Source of the DNA: Brachionus koreanus
Lineage: Eukaryota; Rotifera; Eurotatoria; Ploima; Brachionidae
Length of the DNA stretch: 52,566 nucleotides
Direction: 5' to 3'
Assembly: GCA_016987375.1 (NCBI GenBank)
Contig: PJRA01000401.1
Location: forward strand, 1,912,536 to 1,965,101
Part shown: one piece after another, positions 22,801 to 36,629 of the stretch
Numbering within the stretch: the first letter of the stretch is position 1
How the letters are laid out: each line of letters opens with the position of its first letter
Position numbers and translations under genes: made by a program
The notes under the pieces: model-generated
Seen by the model: only the letters and a program-made list of their open reading frames with translations
Told to the model about the DNA's origin: nothing
Database searches by the model: none

Positions 22801-25800
22801 TTCTAAGGTAAAAATAAAATTGTTTTAATTTTAAAAACTCAAAAAAAAATGATAAAAATTATAATAAACATCGCATTTAGAGTTTTAATTTTGGAATTAT
22901 TCTAATTTCGGTATTTGTCAAATGTTAACCTGTTATACAATTGAACGAGGCCGAAGCTTAATTTTATTACTTTAGTTTTATGGTCCAAGCGTGACATTTA
23001 GAATATTTATTGCCGACAATTTTGATTTAATGTCACTAGTCCGAGTCGTAGTGTTAATTATACCCAATGAGATAATTTAATATGAGCTTTGGCACAGAGC
23101 TATTTGAATTTTGATATTTAAAAATTTCTTGATAAAAGTCTTATTTATTTAAATGATTAAGAGGATAATTTTTTAAACTTTATTTTTTTCTCGAACACTA
23201 TATGTGATTATTAATTTTTGAAAATAAAATTTAAATATTTTCATTTATTTCCATAAAACTAATTTTGTATAGTTGTTTTTTTAGATAGAAAAAGCATCGC
23301 AATACTTTGAGAGCCACGAATTTGATACCCATTATACCTGAGCGCAAGTATGTAATTAGAACGCTAATTTACAATCGTTTTGTCCTATCTTAAATATAAA
23401 TCGTGTTGCTAATATGAGATTTAGCTATCGAATTTCTTTTCTAAAAAACTTGTTTTTGTTTTATAGACTAGAATAAGTTTCAATGACCATGCAACAATAA
23501 AAGTTTATCAATTCTAATAGCAAGATAAGCTCTTGTTTTTCTAACATTTAAATTCATTAATTAGTTCACAGTCTATTAGAATTTTTGTTCAACTTGGAAA
23601 CAGATTACCATGGCTTTTTGCTTTCTCTAATTATCAATCAATGACTCATGCTTACTTTTTTGTTTTATCATTCGATACTTTTTGATATGATTTTTTTTAT
23701 GTTTCTAATTCTACTGCTTGGTATTTTATAATTTAATTATTTATTTGATAAACATTGAAAAGATTTTATTTAGTTGATAAGTATTTCTTGACTATACACT
23801 TACACACTGCAGCAGGGTGATTGGAATTTTGAAGTACTCACCTTTAACAAAGTCAACCAAATCCTTTGTTTAATGAAATTAACTTTAGCTTTTTGATCGA
23901 GTTCACTAAAATTAAGGATTAGCTTTAAACTAATTTTCGTGTTTTAATTAGCTATAGGTCAAAATAAAAAAGGCTATTTGTCTACAAAATATTGGACCAA
24001 CATCGTGACTAAATTAGTTTATCAAAATTTTTACAAATAATCGTAGTTACGGTAATTTTAAAAGACAATAAAACTTTTAGATAGATAAATTAAATAATTA
24101 AACTGAAATAAAAAAAATTTAGTAACAGAGAGAGAGAGATCAAATAAAACTTGAATTTTCAGATCAGATCAGATTTTTTTCCAGATTTTATTTAAAAGAA
24201 TCAATTTTATATGCAGAGTATTTATTGATAATGTTTAAAGAATAGAGTATGCTTTAAAATTCAAATTATCATTTTGGTTTGACTAACCTTTACGGTTTCT
24301 CCTAAGCGTATGAATGTAACTGGTTTTTAAAATTTTTATTTAATTTCAATTTAAAAGCTTTTTTTTTTTATTATTTATTTCTATTTAAAGGTTATTGTAT
24401 TTAAATGTTAAATTTAGTACAAGTGATTGCATGGCAAAGATAATTTAGCTTCAGCTATATTTAACTAGAAATGATTCGAAGCAATTTTGAAAGTTAGGAA
24501 TATGCAATAGCTTCTATTTTTCATATTTCTTATTTATCTAAAATTGACATTTTAAAATAAGAAAAAAATATCTTTTTGCATAATTTTTTTTTTGTTTTAA
24601 AAAACCTAGCATATTTAAGTGTAGTTTGAGAATTGAAAAAAATATTAACTTGGCTAGTTGTTAGAAAATAGTTTTGTTTAACTTTAAGTAAACATCAACA
24701 AAATCTCTGAATCTGCATGTTAAAAATAGCAATATCTAATCAAAAGTATGTGGATAAAGATACAGTGGTAACTAGTGACAACACTCACTTTATTGCAGAT
24801 AAAATTGAATAAGAAATATCCACGTTAAAGACAAGATTTGAGAGGTTAGATGATAAAATTGAATTCAAATATTGGCCACAGATAACCACTACAAATTTTT
24901 TTATTATTATATTGAAATTTTAATAGATAAAAATTCATAATTTTGGTTTTTTCTAATTTTTTTTATCTTAGCGTTGTTCGGAATTTAATTAAAAAAAACT
25001 TCAAGCATTTATCGCATTTTGTACGATTTGTATTTGAAATTTTAAACCGAGCCGGTGTATTGTTTAGATAAGAGGCAAAGTTCTAATTTAAAATTTAATT
25101 GGAAATTTTCAACAAGCTAAGAGCCTGTTTGTTTGCCCAAAATTTAAAATCAATATTTGCATTATCGAGTACAATTTAATTAACTAATATACAAACTAAT
25201 GAGAAACTGTCTAATGTCCTAACGATTTGTTTTATATAATCCAAACTTTAGGATTTAATTTGTAAAATATCACTCTCCAAAAGATTAGATATATCGAATT
25301 TAATAATAAAAAATAAAAAAACTATAATAAAGAAAAAAGATTTGTAGTTAATTGCGATTTATTCGCGGACCTAAAGCCCACCGTTTAGAAGAAACAATTA
25401 ATTTGGTGGATTAACACATTTTTGTATTTTTTTTGTTCAAAAAAAATTTGTATATCCATCGAATACGAGATAAATAAATTTCAATCATAAAATTTTGTTA
25501 TAGATTTGGGAATATGTTGAAATTGAATAGCGGAAGCAGCAGCTCAATTCATTGAAAACAAACTGGTCTTAATTGTCCACTGTTTGTCCATTAGAACCCG
25601 TGTCTATATTTTTTTCTTCATTGTTTTCCTATTCATCTATCTGATATTCAGGTTAATCCGAATACAAATAACAAACTTCGGATAGCTATTATCGAAAGAA
25701 CATTTTATTTTTTTTTTAAATTTTAAAAATTAGTATAAATTTTGCTTTAAAAAAAGACCAAGATAATTAGCTATAACATGCTTTTTTGTCATTAGAGCAA

Positions 25801-26501
25801 AGTCATTGATAGCTTTTTAATATATTGATGTGTTAACAAGCTTAAGTTATTCAATATGTTTGTTTGTCATCAAATTAGGGTCAACTTTCATTAGTCTAAT
25901 TCAAATATTGGCAAATATTTTTCTTAACTCGATGGGTAATTTATCATAGAGCATTTTTTTGCTCAAAAATGAAAGAATTTTTGATGCGCCTAGGGCCGAA
26001 TTTAATTACAGTTTAAGCCCAAGGAAACTCAAATTGAACATGACAGGCCACTGAAACTATGTATTCGATGATAGAGAAATAAAAAGATAATTAAATTCAA
26101 CAAATAAAATTCAAGCTAAACAGGTTAATTGTAAAAAAATAAATCAATTTTGAAATTTTTGTTTTGTTTTTTGATCAAAAGTCAATTTTTTTTTATCTAT
26201 CTATGTATGTAGAAATTTTCTTTTTTTTTTTCTTTTTTTTTGTTGCCCAAAAATGATTGATTCAGCTCCGAATGTTTTAAATTTGGAGAGAAAACAAAAA
26301 TAAGAGAAACTATTTCGACTTTATAGTTCAATAATTAAATTTTATCTTTCCTATTTCGATTTTAATTAAATTTTAAACCAAGATAATTTAAATTTTTTTA
26401 GATTAAACAAATAAAACGAAATTTAAACATTAGGAAAAAACTAATTCTAAAATTGTATTTATTTTTTTTTTTTTTAGAATTTTTTAATGAATATTTTCTA
26501 G
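19823..26501. other. 6.7-kb region without recognisable genes
   Basis: AT-rich sequence with homopolymer runs and no ORF I believe. A 64-codon open frame at 20146-20340 shows no family motif and is probably chance. The region should hold the promoter and any 5'UTR exon of the PDZ scaffold gene. A T-rich tract followed by AG at 26500-26501 is the likely 3' splice site feeding its first coding exon. Confidence 0.5.
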
Positions 26502-26535
26502 ACAAGACAAGGTGAACGAGCAAGCTAGGAACAAA

Positions 26536-29500
26536 ATGCAATCAATGGTTGAAGTCGTTTGTGTTGGTAACGGCTCCAACAAGTCATTTAACTCAGTTTA
26601 CAATGATCCGGGTTTTTGCAAAATGGTGATTGTGCAAGACGATGATAAATTTCCATCGCCAAGACTATGTCTATTGCGCCGTTGGCCCAATTTTGAAGGT
26701 GGTTTTGGTTTCAGCCTGTACGAGGATCTTATATCCTCAGGCGCTCTCAAAGTCCAAGAAGTAGTGAGACACAGTCCAGCTGAGGCCGGTGGCTTGCGAA
26801 AAAATGACGTTATTATCGAAATAAACAAAGAAAACATAGAACTAAAGTCATTTTTTCCACTGGTTGAAATCCTAAAAGAAGCGTTTAATCATAATGAAAT
26901 GGAATTGCTAGTTCTTGCTGAACAAGACGCTCAATGGTACAGACTAAGAAACATAACTGTTAATAACAATTTTCCAAATATTGAATACTGTGAAACGCCC
27001 TACTATGGTCATATACTGAAACCATTGGACTCACTAGCACATCAAGGAAGAATGGGCAATTCACAAATTGAATTTCATTCAAGCACAGGCAAGCTATTTC
27101 GAACAACTTTAGTAATTGATAATGAGAGAGACTCTGTTTATCGCCGTGTCGAAGAGCTACCGTCTAACACGCCAGTCCAATCAGCCGATCAACCCATTCC
27201 ACCACTTAGACCCGATGGTACATTTAGACATCCAGGTGGCGACATCGGCTCTGTTCGAGTCTACTACAGACGCGATCAAAGCTGTCAAATGCCTCTCACA
27301 GCCAAAGAAGAAGAAGTGCTGGCAGACTCGGGTCTTGGCACAATCAAGGATAGACGTTCAACACCGAATAACTTGAACAACACCACAATGAGTCCGTTTT
27401 CTACTTTGGGCAAGTCGAACGCAGAGACTGCTGTTGATTTGTTGCATGATAAGTGGGCTGATTTGATGGACAAGTATTTGGACGACAAATTTAGAAGTGT
27501 TTCTAGAGAAGAAAAATATGAGCGACCTGACCGAGATAGTAGTGTTAAAAAAAGTCATGTGATTCGCTTGAATGATCCGAATTCAACGATGCGTTCCAAA
27601 TCACGCTCTAAATCACGTTGTCAGAGTCCAAACGATGCTTCATTTTCTTATCTGTACTCGGGTCGAGACGACTTTCAAACAACATCGGCTACTTCATTCA
27701 AAGACTTCAATAGACAACAATCGCCATATCAGAATACACTTAATCGTGGTTCACCACAAACTCAATCGCACAATCGATTTACATCTCCACATCAAACTCT
27801 TCAATCGCCAGTTAAACAAAAATATCCCATACAAGTAACCACTGGTCACAAATCAAGACCTCAAGTAGCTAGTCCCAATCAGCAAAGAGTCCAAAATCAA
27901 ACAAGTAATTTTTTTTTTATTTTATCCATTTTTATATATTTTATTCAATCAATTTTTTTTGCTAGATCTTTTTAAATAATTTTTCTATTTTTAATGTTAC
28001 AAAACTAGATTCTTAATCGGTTTTTTAACCAAAACAAAAGAAAAAAATAATTTCTTAAATAGTTTATTTGACTTAAAATGGCCAATTTTAGCACCGATAA
28101 ATTAAAAAAAAAAACTAAAATAATTTTAAAAAGAACTATAAATTTTTAAAGAAAATTTTAAAATCTACATATCATAATTGATAATTTAAAAAATATATTT
28201 TTATTTGAAAAATCTATTCAAAAGATAAGTAGATTTACAAATTTTTCAAATTTGGTGCATGTAGTTTTTAGCTCAACAACTGAGCAAAAACGTCATTTCA
28301 TAAGAGTATTGAATAATTATATGTGACCAGTTCAATTTTTTTATGCTTAACCTTTTTTACCACACATTTTTTTAAATAATATGTCACACAATCGTTTAAA
28401 TTTGAGCTTAAATTTTATTTCTTAAAAAATTAGACTTTTTTTAAATTTAAAAAATAGATTTCCTTTACACACCTTTTGTGACCATTTTCATTAATTTATT
28501 TACCAACATTGGTTGTATTTGTAAAATATATTTGATGATAACCTGGTAAAATAGCCAAACAATCCCAAACTAATTGAAAAAAATATTAACATACTTTGGC
28601 CTCTTTTATAAAAAAAGAAAAAATAGTTTAAAATGATCCCGTTAATTCATCCATTTAACGGTTTAAAAAGATGAAATAAAATTTTAAATTGTTTTTAAGT
28701 CCAAAAATAATATAAAAATTTAAAACATATATTTTAAAATCTAGTTACTTCATACCAATATGATTCATCATATACAGCTACATCGAGCAAATATGATCCA
28801 ACTAATCAATACACATACCAAGAACATAGCTATTCAAGTAATTATACTAGAGACCCTAGTCCATCAGGACCTGAGAAAACATACACTTATAAGAACTATA
28901 GCAGTGATAGTAGTGGTTTGACTAAGCCGAATCTAATTCAATATGAATACTCGAGCTCGTCATCTAATCAACTTGGATTTCAACTGGATGAGAACGAAAT
29001 TCGCAGCAAAGGTGTCTACTTTGTCAAAAGTATTGAGCCTAATTCTCCAAGTGCCATGGCTGGCCTCAAACAAGGCGACAAAATTACAAAGATAAATGGA
29101 AAATCAACTAATGGAATGAGTTATGAACAATTCTGTGACGAAATTGTGATTGCACAACAGCAACAATTAAAGAACAACATGATACATTTGATGGTTATGC
29201 GCAAGTCAGCCAAATCAAGTGCCATTGGCTCATATTCTAGCATTACCAAGAGTGGCACCACTGTGCTTCCAATTAAAAATTATTCAAAAGATAAAAGCTC
29301 AAGTTTTGTTGATGAAGGATATGGACCGGATTCGGCCACTTCGTCCACTACTACTACCGCTGCTATTAGTTCTTCATCGAACAAAAATTTAATTAGCTAC
29401 GTCAAAGTAACCTCGCCCAATGGTAAGACACAAGTCAACACTAACCATACTAACAAATAGTTTACTAATCCAACTTACTAACTTTTAGATCAATTAATCA

Positions 29501-32500
29501 CTTTTGACCACTTAGCCTTAATCCTAAACTAATTAACACTTTTAGATTTAATTAAATTGAAACTTAATGCTTTTGACTAATTTTTTTGTTTGTTATTTTT
29601 ATAAACAAAAAATATTAAATTTTTAATATTTATTTTTTTTTTTTTTAAAGAAGATAAAATAACTTATAAATTGGCAGAGAGTGTAGAGATTATTCCGTAC
29701 ACTGCTTATGAGTCAGATGTCAAACCGCTAAATGTTATTTATGATTCAGTAGTTAACGAGCCAGAAGTTGCTCGAGAGAACAAAATTGTACCTCAGTCAT
29801 CCGAGAGCACACCTATTGTAGCTAATGTGCTCGTTCAAAAGTACGAACGGGAGCTCAAAGAGAGAGAGTTGAGGGAGCAAGAAGAGCGTGAGAGAGAAAA
29901 AAAAGATAGAGAAGCTAGAGAAAGATTGGAATTTGAACAAAAAATGAGAGAGCAGAGAGAACGAGAATTGCAGGAGCAGAAAGAACGAGAAGAAAGAGAA
30001 GCTAGAGAAAGATTGGAATTTGAGCAAAAAATGAGAGAGCAGAGAGAACGAGAATTGCAGGAGCAGAAAGAACGAGAAGAAAGAGAAGCTAGAGAAAGAT
30101 TGGAATTTGAGCAAAAAATGAGAGAGCAGAGAGAACGAGAGGCTAGAGAAAGAGAAGAATTTGAGCTAAGACTTAAAGAGCAAGAAGAACAGGAAAGACT
30201 TGAGCGTATCGAGAGAGAAAAGGAGCTTAAAGAAAAAGAAGAGCGTGAGAAAGAACAACGTGATAGAGAACGAGAATTGGCTAGAATGGATTTTGAGAAA
30301 AAAATTCGAGAACAACGAGAACGTGAAGAACGAGATGCTTCTGAAGCTCAAGCTGCACTTGCTGCTCTAACAACAATTATTGTAACAGACAATCAAGACA
30401 GCAACAATTCTAACAAAAAACTACTTCAAGTACAAGACGAAATAACAACAACATCGACCACTAATCAAGTGTATCACGTTGAGACCGAAGATCGTCACGA
30501 ACTAATCAATCAAGTTACTTTAGAGCCAAACAATGAAATGATAGTTACTGATTATCATGCCACATATGTACCAGAGGATGATAGTGTTCAATATGACAGT
30601 TCAAGTCAAATATCAAATGAGGAAGAACATCGTAGACAAATAGCAGGTAATTACATTAATACATTAATAAATAATGTGATGCAAAATAACGATAAAGAGA
30701 AAAACGATGATTCATTTAATTTGTCATCATACAAAGTTAAGCCTTTGAGTGATGATTTATTGCATTTGATTGACTCGAATAGTTACGAGACTGGCACCAA
30801 CGAAGATGTGTACTATAAACGAAAAGTATACATATTTGAAAAAGAAGGACATTCAATTGAGCCCGGCTTTAAACAGCCCAGTTTGGCTCAAATAATACAA
30901 AGCTTGAATAAAGGTCTTGACTTGAGCATTAGTGAATCTAGTGAGGCTAACTCGATGCAGGAGAGCTATGCTCCGCCTTTTTCCATAGGTATACGCTTAA
31001 GACAAAAAGCTAATCCACTCGAGATTGGCAATCATGTGATCAGCTATGTCGAGCCGGCTAGCTTGGCCGACAAAGCTGGTCTTAAGCAAAATAGTCGACT
31101 TTTGAGCATAAATGAGACTAGTTGCGATGACAAAACTCATGAGTTTGTCGTTTTCTTTCTTAACTATGTACTTAGAAAAAATTCATGCACAAAACTAGCT
31201 TTGTGTGTTGAGGAGCCCATTAAGCTAGAGCAAATAGCTAATAAACAGCAAATAAATTACATAAATGAAACATATCGCATTGAGAACGCAAATCTTAAGG
31301 CCATAATTAGGAACATATTGACAGGCGAAGAGTTCACACCGGTTAGCTATGGTCCTCTCGAAAATATAAAGCAAATAGTCCGAGAGGCCAAACAAGTACC
31401 ATCTAATGATAGTGAGTATCATGAACTGGAGACCATGGTCTCCAGACCAGCGCCCGTTATAGACTCGTCCGGCATCGAGAACCTCAAGTCTATTATAAGA
31501 CAAATTAAGTATAGCTTTGAGCAACATGTGCAGACTGATGACGAACTTGAAACACCCATTCATATTGACGCTCAGCTCAAGCAATCTCCTGATCGTCTCG
31601 ATAATTTAAAAACTATTCTACAACAAGCTATCGATAGAAATGACTTTTATCTTAATAGTTCGCAAATTTTACTTCTAAGAGGTATTCTAATTAGATAAGT
31701 TCTATCAGTTGGCTAACATCTATCCTCTAAATTTTTCTCTCTCTTATGACATCTATCGTAGATTAACATCATTTGCTCTTGGTTAACTCTAAAACCAGTT
31801 TGCTTACATGTCTTGTATTGATTGATCAATTAATAATCTATTTTTTTTTAAATCATTTTAATAGCAAAAATTTTCATACACTTTAACAAATGACATACAG
31901 ATAAAAGAGGTTTTTAAAAAATTTTATAAAAAATTTTTATTAAGATTAAAAAAAAAAGCTAGTCGAAAGTATTTTTATTTTAGAATACAAAAAAAAAAAA
32001 GTTAATAAATTAAACTTCAAAAAACAAAATTTTTTAAAACATAAAATTTTTAACAATCTATCTTCCACGCGAATACTAATTGAAAAAAAAAAATTTAAAT
32101 TTTTTTTTTCTAAATTAGCTCATTTGTGTCAAATATTTAAATCTGTCATTTGATTTAATTTTTGCTATTTAAATGATAATATACTCTTTGTTTTTTTAGT
32201 CTAGTTTTAGGTCTATGATAAATAATCTTTAAAATTATTATTTAAAAGAATTTGATCGTCAACAAGAAGTGATGAATCAACTAGTGAATTGTATCAAACA
32301 TCCCAAAATGCAAAGCAATCTTCAAACTCATCGTATATACAATCGTGAATCGTTTTTTGGCTATGGAATGTCATTTCATCAAGAGCCAATATCACCATCG
32401 TTGCCAATTCACAAGCTAGTTTATCCAAGGATTGAAATAGAGCCTGATTCGCCAAGTGTTGATGCCGGACTTGAGACAAATCAACGTGTAGTAGCTGTTA

Positions 32501-35500
32501 ACAATAGATATGTCAATGAAGATTTTCATTCATTGGATGATGTGGCACAAGAAATAGAGGAAAGCTACTATGACAAACAATACACTGACATAACTATAAT
32601 GAGTGCCGATTTATGGTCTAGACTAATAAGTAATCCAATTTATGTAAGTGAAATAGTTAGAGTTAGTCCTGAGCCAGTTCAAGCTATTGAAAAGCCAGTC
32701 AGAGAATCGGCGATTGTCGAAGAGGTTGAACCGACAAAGGTTAGACATATTAGATTAGAAAGAACCTCTGCTGATAAACAATTCGGTTTTGACTGCAAAA
32801 CTATTAAGCCTGAATTGAGATATGTAGCTAGCAATGTTCAGCCCAATCTACCGGCTTATAGAGCTGGATTGAGAAACAATGATAACATTTTAGAAGTCAA
32901 TGGTGAACCAATACACAAATTGGAACATGAAAAAGTTATCAAAAAAATCAAGTCCAAAGCTGATCAAGTTGATTTGTTAGTTGTATCTGATTTAGATGAA
33001 TATTATAGAATAGTTAATTCGTATAAAAAAGAAGAGATAAAAATAGCTGAATCACCAAAATCATCACATGCTGAGGTCAACATTGACTTGAGAGTTCCGA
33101 ACTATGTTCATTACTATGAGGTTAGAAGAGATCCTGATTACAAAGGACTTGGAATTAGTTTGACACCGAGTGGTGTCATCAGTTACATTGAACCAAATTC
33201 TCCATCATATAAAGCTGGTCTAAAGAAGGACCAACGTTTTGTAGAAATTGATGGTCTCAATGTAAGCAACAAAACAAATCAAGAGATTTCCAACATAATT
33301 AAAGGAAAAGACAGTTTAGTAATTGGAGTAATTGACATTGATGATGAAGCTCAAAAAGATTTTGAAGAGAGTAATGTTTCTAAGTTGCCTTCTGAGGTAA
33401 TCATTGGCTCAGTATCATCTTCGACAGGAAAAAGAATACAAGGTATTTATATGTTCTTTTAGTTTGTTTTATTTATCGGTTAAAAGTTTCACTTAAAACT
33501 AAAATTTAACACTCAAAGACATTCGAAGATGATTTTGAATTATTATGGCATATTTAAATGACTAAAAGAAAATTAATGAAAAAAAAAAGATTAAGTCAAA
33601 TTAAAGTTTAAATTTAATAAAAAAAATAAAANNNNNNNNNNNNNNNNNNNNNNNNNNNNNNNNNNNNNNNNNNNNNNNNNNNGGCTCAACAAATAAACTG
33701 ACCGGTAGTCAATCGAATTTGTCTTTCTTAAAGACCAAATTCGGCAGTTGTTTAGGCTTAAGCGACGATCGTACCAAAAAAGTTCACTCTCTAGGTATTC
33801 AATTTAAATCCATATTTGACTAATACTAGGAGCATGAATTTTCAATAAATCTAATAAAGCATGAATAGTTCATTAGGTTTTCAATTAAAATTTGAATTTT
33901 GAATTTATTTTAAAATTATTTTAGATCAATTAACAGGCTTTCGAGTTTGCAATTTGGTTAGACGGCCAGACTTTGATGGCTACGGCTTTTCGATGAAAGC
34001 AAATGAAACAGGTCCGCACATGATTTCAAGCGTTGAGTCAAATTCACCTGCTGAACACGCTGGTCTTAGAGTGGACGACTTGATTATCAAAGTTAGTGAC
34101 CAGAATGTAGTTGGAGAGAGATACTCTAAAACAACAACGCTGATTAAAAATGAGTGTGAAAAAGGATTTTTGAAATTAGAAGTAGTAGATCCTTTATCGT
34201 GTCCGAGCGAAATCAAAAAAACCCAACTTCTTCCGCCATCAGGCTTTTCAACAATCAGCTCGTCTTCTAAAGTGAACAAAAAGTCAGACAGTATCAAAAA
34301 CTTGAGAGAAATAACCAGTGAAATGATTAATCAATCGTCACCAGGACGAAATAGAGCTGTGTCTGCTGACTCTGGCTCGGACAGAAAACGACCTTATTCA
34401 ATGACAGATTTAGACCGCATTCCAGGCAATTCAACAGTAAGATCAATTACATCAATTGGTACCACTGCTACTGGCTATTCACAATCAAATTTGGCCAACG
34501 TATCATCCAAATCAGTTGGTAATTTGACTTCAATTGGTCAAAACGAATTGCCCAAGTTTAAACGATGTGTTGTTCAATTAATTCCTGAATACCCAGAAGG
34601 ATTTGGCTTCACTCTGAACTCAAAAATAAAGCCAAAATACACCATATTCTCGGTGGATCCAGATTCACCTGCTTATGCTGCCAATTTGCGTCCCACTGAT
34701 GTTATTGTTGAAATAAACAAGAAAAATATTCGTCGATTGAAATTCGAAAAAGTCAAAAATATGCTGTCAGAATCAAAAGTTAATGGTCAAGTTGAAATTT
34801 TGGCTATAAGCAAAGAAGGATACATGTTTTTCAAGAACAAGAAAAAGAAATTTTCCTCAAGAAAATTGGTCACTTCGGACAATACAGAGCTTCATTCAAC
34901 TTTGGATGGTATACGAACGAGGGCATCCTCGGCAAATAATAACCGAGTCTCCTCTGATAATGGTAACTATCACATTTACATTTGAATTTTTAATTCGGAT
35001 CTTTGGAACACATTTTTAGCTAATAGATTAAATTTTTAACATTAATTAATTATTCTAAATTTTTTTGAAGACTGAAGATTTAAACCAAAATTAAAAATTT
35101 AAAAATTCAAACAAAATCAAAAAAATTCTTATTTTAAATCACTTGGATGAAAGAAAAAATATTATTTATTGAAACAAAAAAGCTTTAAAATCCTAAAATA
35201 AATGAAAATGTTGAGTTTTTTTCTAAAAATTTTTTTGTCATTAATAACCTAGAGTAAAAAAATAAATGGAAAATTTCTATTTAGTTTGATGCTAACCTAA
35301 TTATTTGCACAGAGATGCACCTTAAATATAATCGTTTGTTTAGATTAAAATCCTATGATGTTCGAAAATCCAGTTTTTTAAGAAAAAAAAATTAGAAAAG
35401 AAAAATAAATTTTTTAAATTTAAGAAGGAGACAAACGGGCACAATCAGTAGGAGCAGTTTATTCAAGACCTTCTACTGAGATTTCATCAAGACCGCATTC

Positions 35501-36629
35501 AGCAACACCAACTCCAATGCCGACATCAATTGATAACGACTTAGACGATTTGATTTTCTGCACAGTAATCCGTTCTGAGCCGACTCAAAATATAGGCATG
35601 TCATTGACCAAATCCGAAAAAGATTCACAGTCAAATTTCTATCCGAAAATAACTGATGTTGAGCGTGGCACTCCGGCCGAGCAAGCCGGTTTGATGGTTG
35701 GAGATATCATCATAGAAATAAATGGCAAATCGACACTAAACAAGCAAAACAAAGAATTGCGTCCATGGATCGAAGCAGCTGGCAATAAGATTGATTTAAT
35801 CATAAAAAGAGATAAAAGCGTTGAGAATAAATTGAGAGAAGATGCCAAAATAATAACTGAAACAGTTGTCGAAAATGCCGTGCAAAGAGTCGGATCACCA
35901 GGCTCAGTGCAACGTCTATCCAGAAAAGACAGCTATTCTCCAAAAGCCAGCGCTGAGAATTCGCCTAGACTGACTCATAAAGAGATTCACATGTCTAGCA
36001 GTAAACTTCAGGATTTTTCATTCGAGTCCTCATCATCTAAAAGCAACAAATCGCCAAAAACTCGCAACCAAAGCGAGCCGGCGCTTGAAGAAACAATCAG
36101 ATCAGAGCACACTGTTCAATCATCATCTCCAGTAAGCCGTAGATCTGCCTCTACATATACTTTGCCTCGAGATGCACCAATTCCACGCTTGTGCCGAGTC
36201 AGAGCTTATGAGGAAAATCTCGGCTTCACTGTATCTGGCTCCAAATCTGCTCCTGGTGTATTCAAAGTAACTGAAGTGGGAGTGCACTCGGCAGCGGCCA
36301 ACAGTGGTCTTAGAAATAATGACTACATCATTGAAGTATCTGGCGTTAATGTAGAAACAATCAATTACACCGATTTGATTGCGTATATTCGCAAGAAAAA
36401 AGAAGAAGACGATTTACAATTATTGGTTGCTGATCGCCAAACACTAGAATGGTACAAGAAGAAAAAAATTCCAATATCAAGTCAAGTTGTTCCCAAAATG
36501 CAATATATCGAAACACTATTGAAAGAAGAGCTTGAAAGAGAAATGGCCAATACTGACTTGGATCAAAGTGGTTTGAACAATAGCGAAAATTGTATGTTGA
36601 TGTTATTTTATATGTTTTTAGAACCGTAG
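26536..36629 (+). CDS. Giant multi-PDZ scaffold, NHERF/PDZK1-like, at least 10 PDZ domains (crosses an assembly gap)
   Basis: Coding exons: 26536-27904, 28745-29422, 29651-31681, 32249-33442, (in gap)-33794, 33925-34962 and 35425-36629, about 2540 residues or more. All introns are phase 1. The ATG at 26536 has a good ACAAAATG context. PDZ domains lie roughly at 26662-26950, 28930-29216, 30985-31215, 32320-32640, 32740-33015, 33110-33350, 33940-34195, 34555-34840, 35555-35825 and 36180-36465. Carboxylate-binding loops include GFGF, GYGF and LGF. Many end in LLVV-D-Y-like strands, as in NHERF/PDZK1 domains. Exon 1 has a Ser/Arg/Gln-rich linker, and exon 3 a long Glu/Arg coiled coil. It probably clusters membrane proteins under the plasma membrane, as inferred from the family. 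Reading through donor 29423 would stop at 29460. The last exon holds a GTATGT donor at 36592 but no usable downstream exon, so I take the stop at 36627-36629. Confidence 0.85.
27905..28744. other. Intron 1 of PDZ scaffold, nothing recognised
   Basis: AT-rich phase-1 intron (GT at 27905, AG at 28743-28744). No embedded gene or repeat was recognised. Confidence 0.6.
29911..30141 (+). repeat. Tandem 87-bp repeat in coding sequence (29-residue coiled-coil unit)
   Basis: Copies at 29911-29997, 29998-30084 and 30085-30141 (partial). The first two differ visibly at one base (GAACAA against GAGCAA). The unit starts EARERLEFEQKMREQRERE and continues LQEQKEREER. Near identity at the DNA level points to recent slippage or unequal exchange. 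It lies inside a longer Glu/Arg/Lys coiled coil (29840-30345) that also opens a long antisense frame, which I reject. Confidence 0.9.
31682..32248. other. Intron 3 of PDZ scaffold, nothing recognised
   Basis: 567-nt AT-rich phase-1 intron. The donor follows LLRG and the acceptor precedes EFDRQQEVMNQL. Confidence 0.6.
33632..33682. other. Assembly gap (51 N) at an exon boundary of the PDZ scaffold
   Basis: The exon running to 33794 reads open from the first base after the gap (GSTNKLTGSQSNLSF). Phase arithmetic needs at least two more coding bases plus an acceptor, so the 3' splice site is hidden in or near the gap. The true gap length may differ from 51. Confidence 0.95.
34963..35424. other. 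Intron of PDZ scaffold, nothing recognised
   Basis: 462-nt AT-rich phase-1 intron between the PDZ8-containing exon and the last coding exon. Confidence 0.6.

Noticed and set aside
24121..24141. (GA)n run
   Set aside because: Too short to be more than a trivial simple repeat.
29797..30351. Antisense frames rich in Phe/Ser/Leu
   Set aside because: They arise from the complementary strand of the Glu/Arg coiled-coil repeat. No start context or homology.
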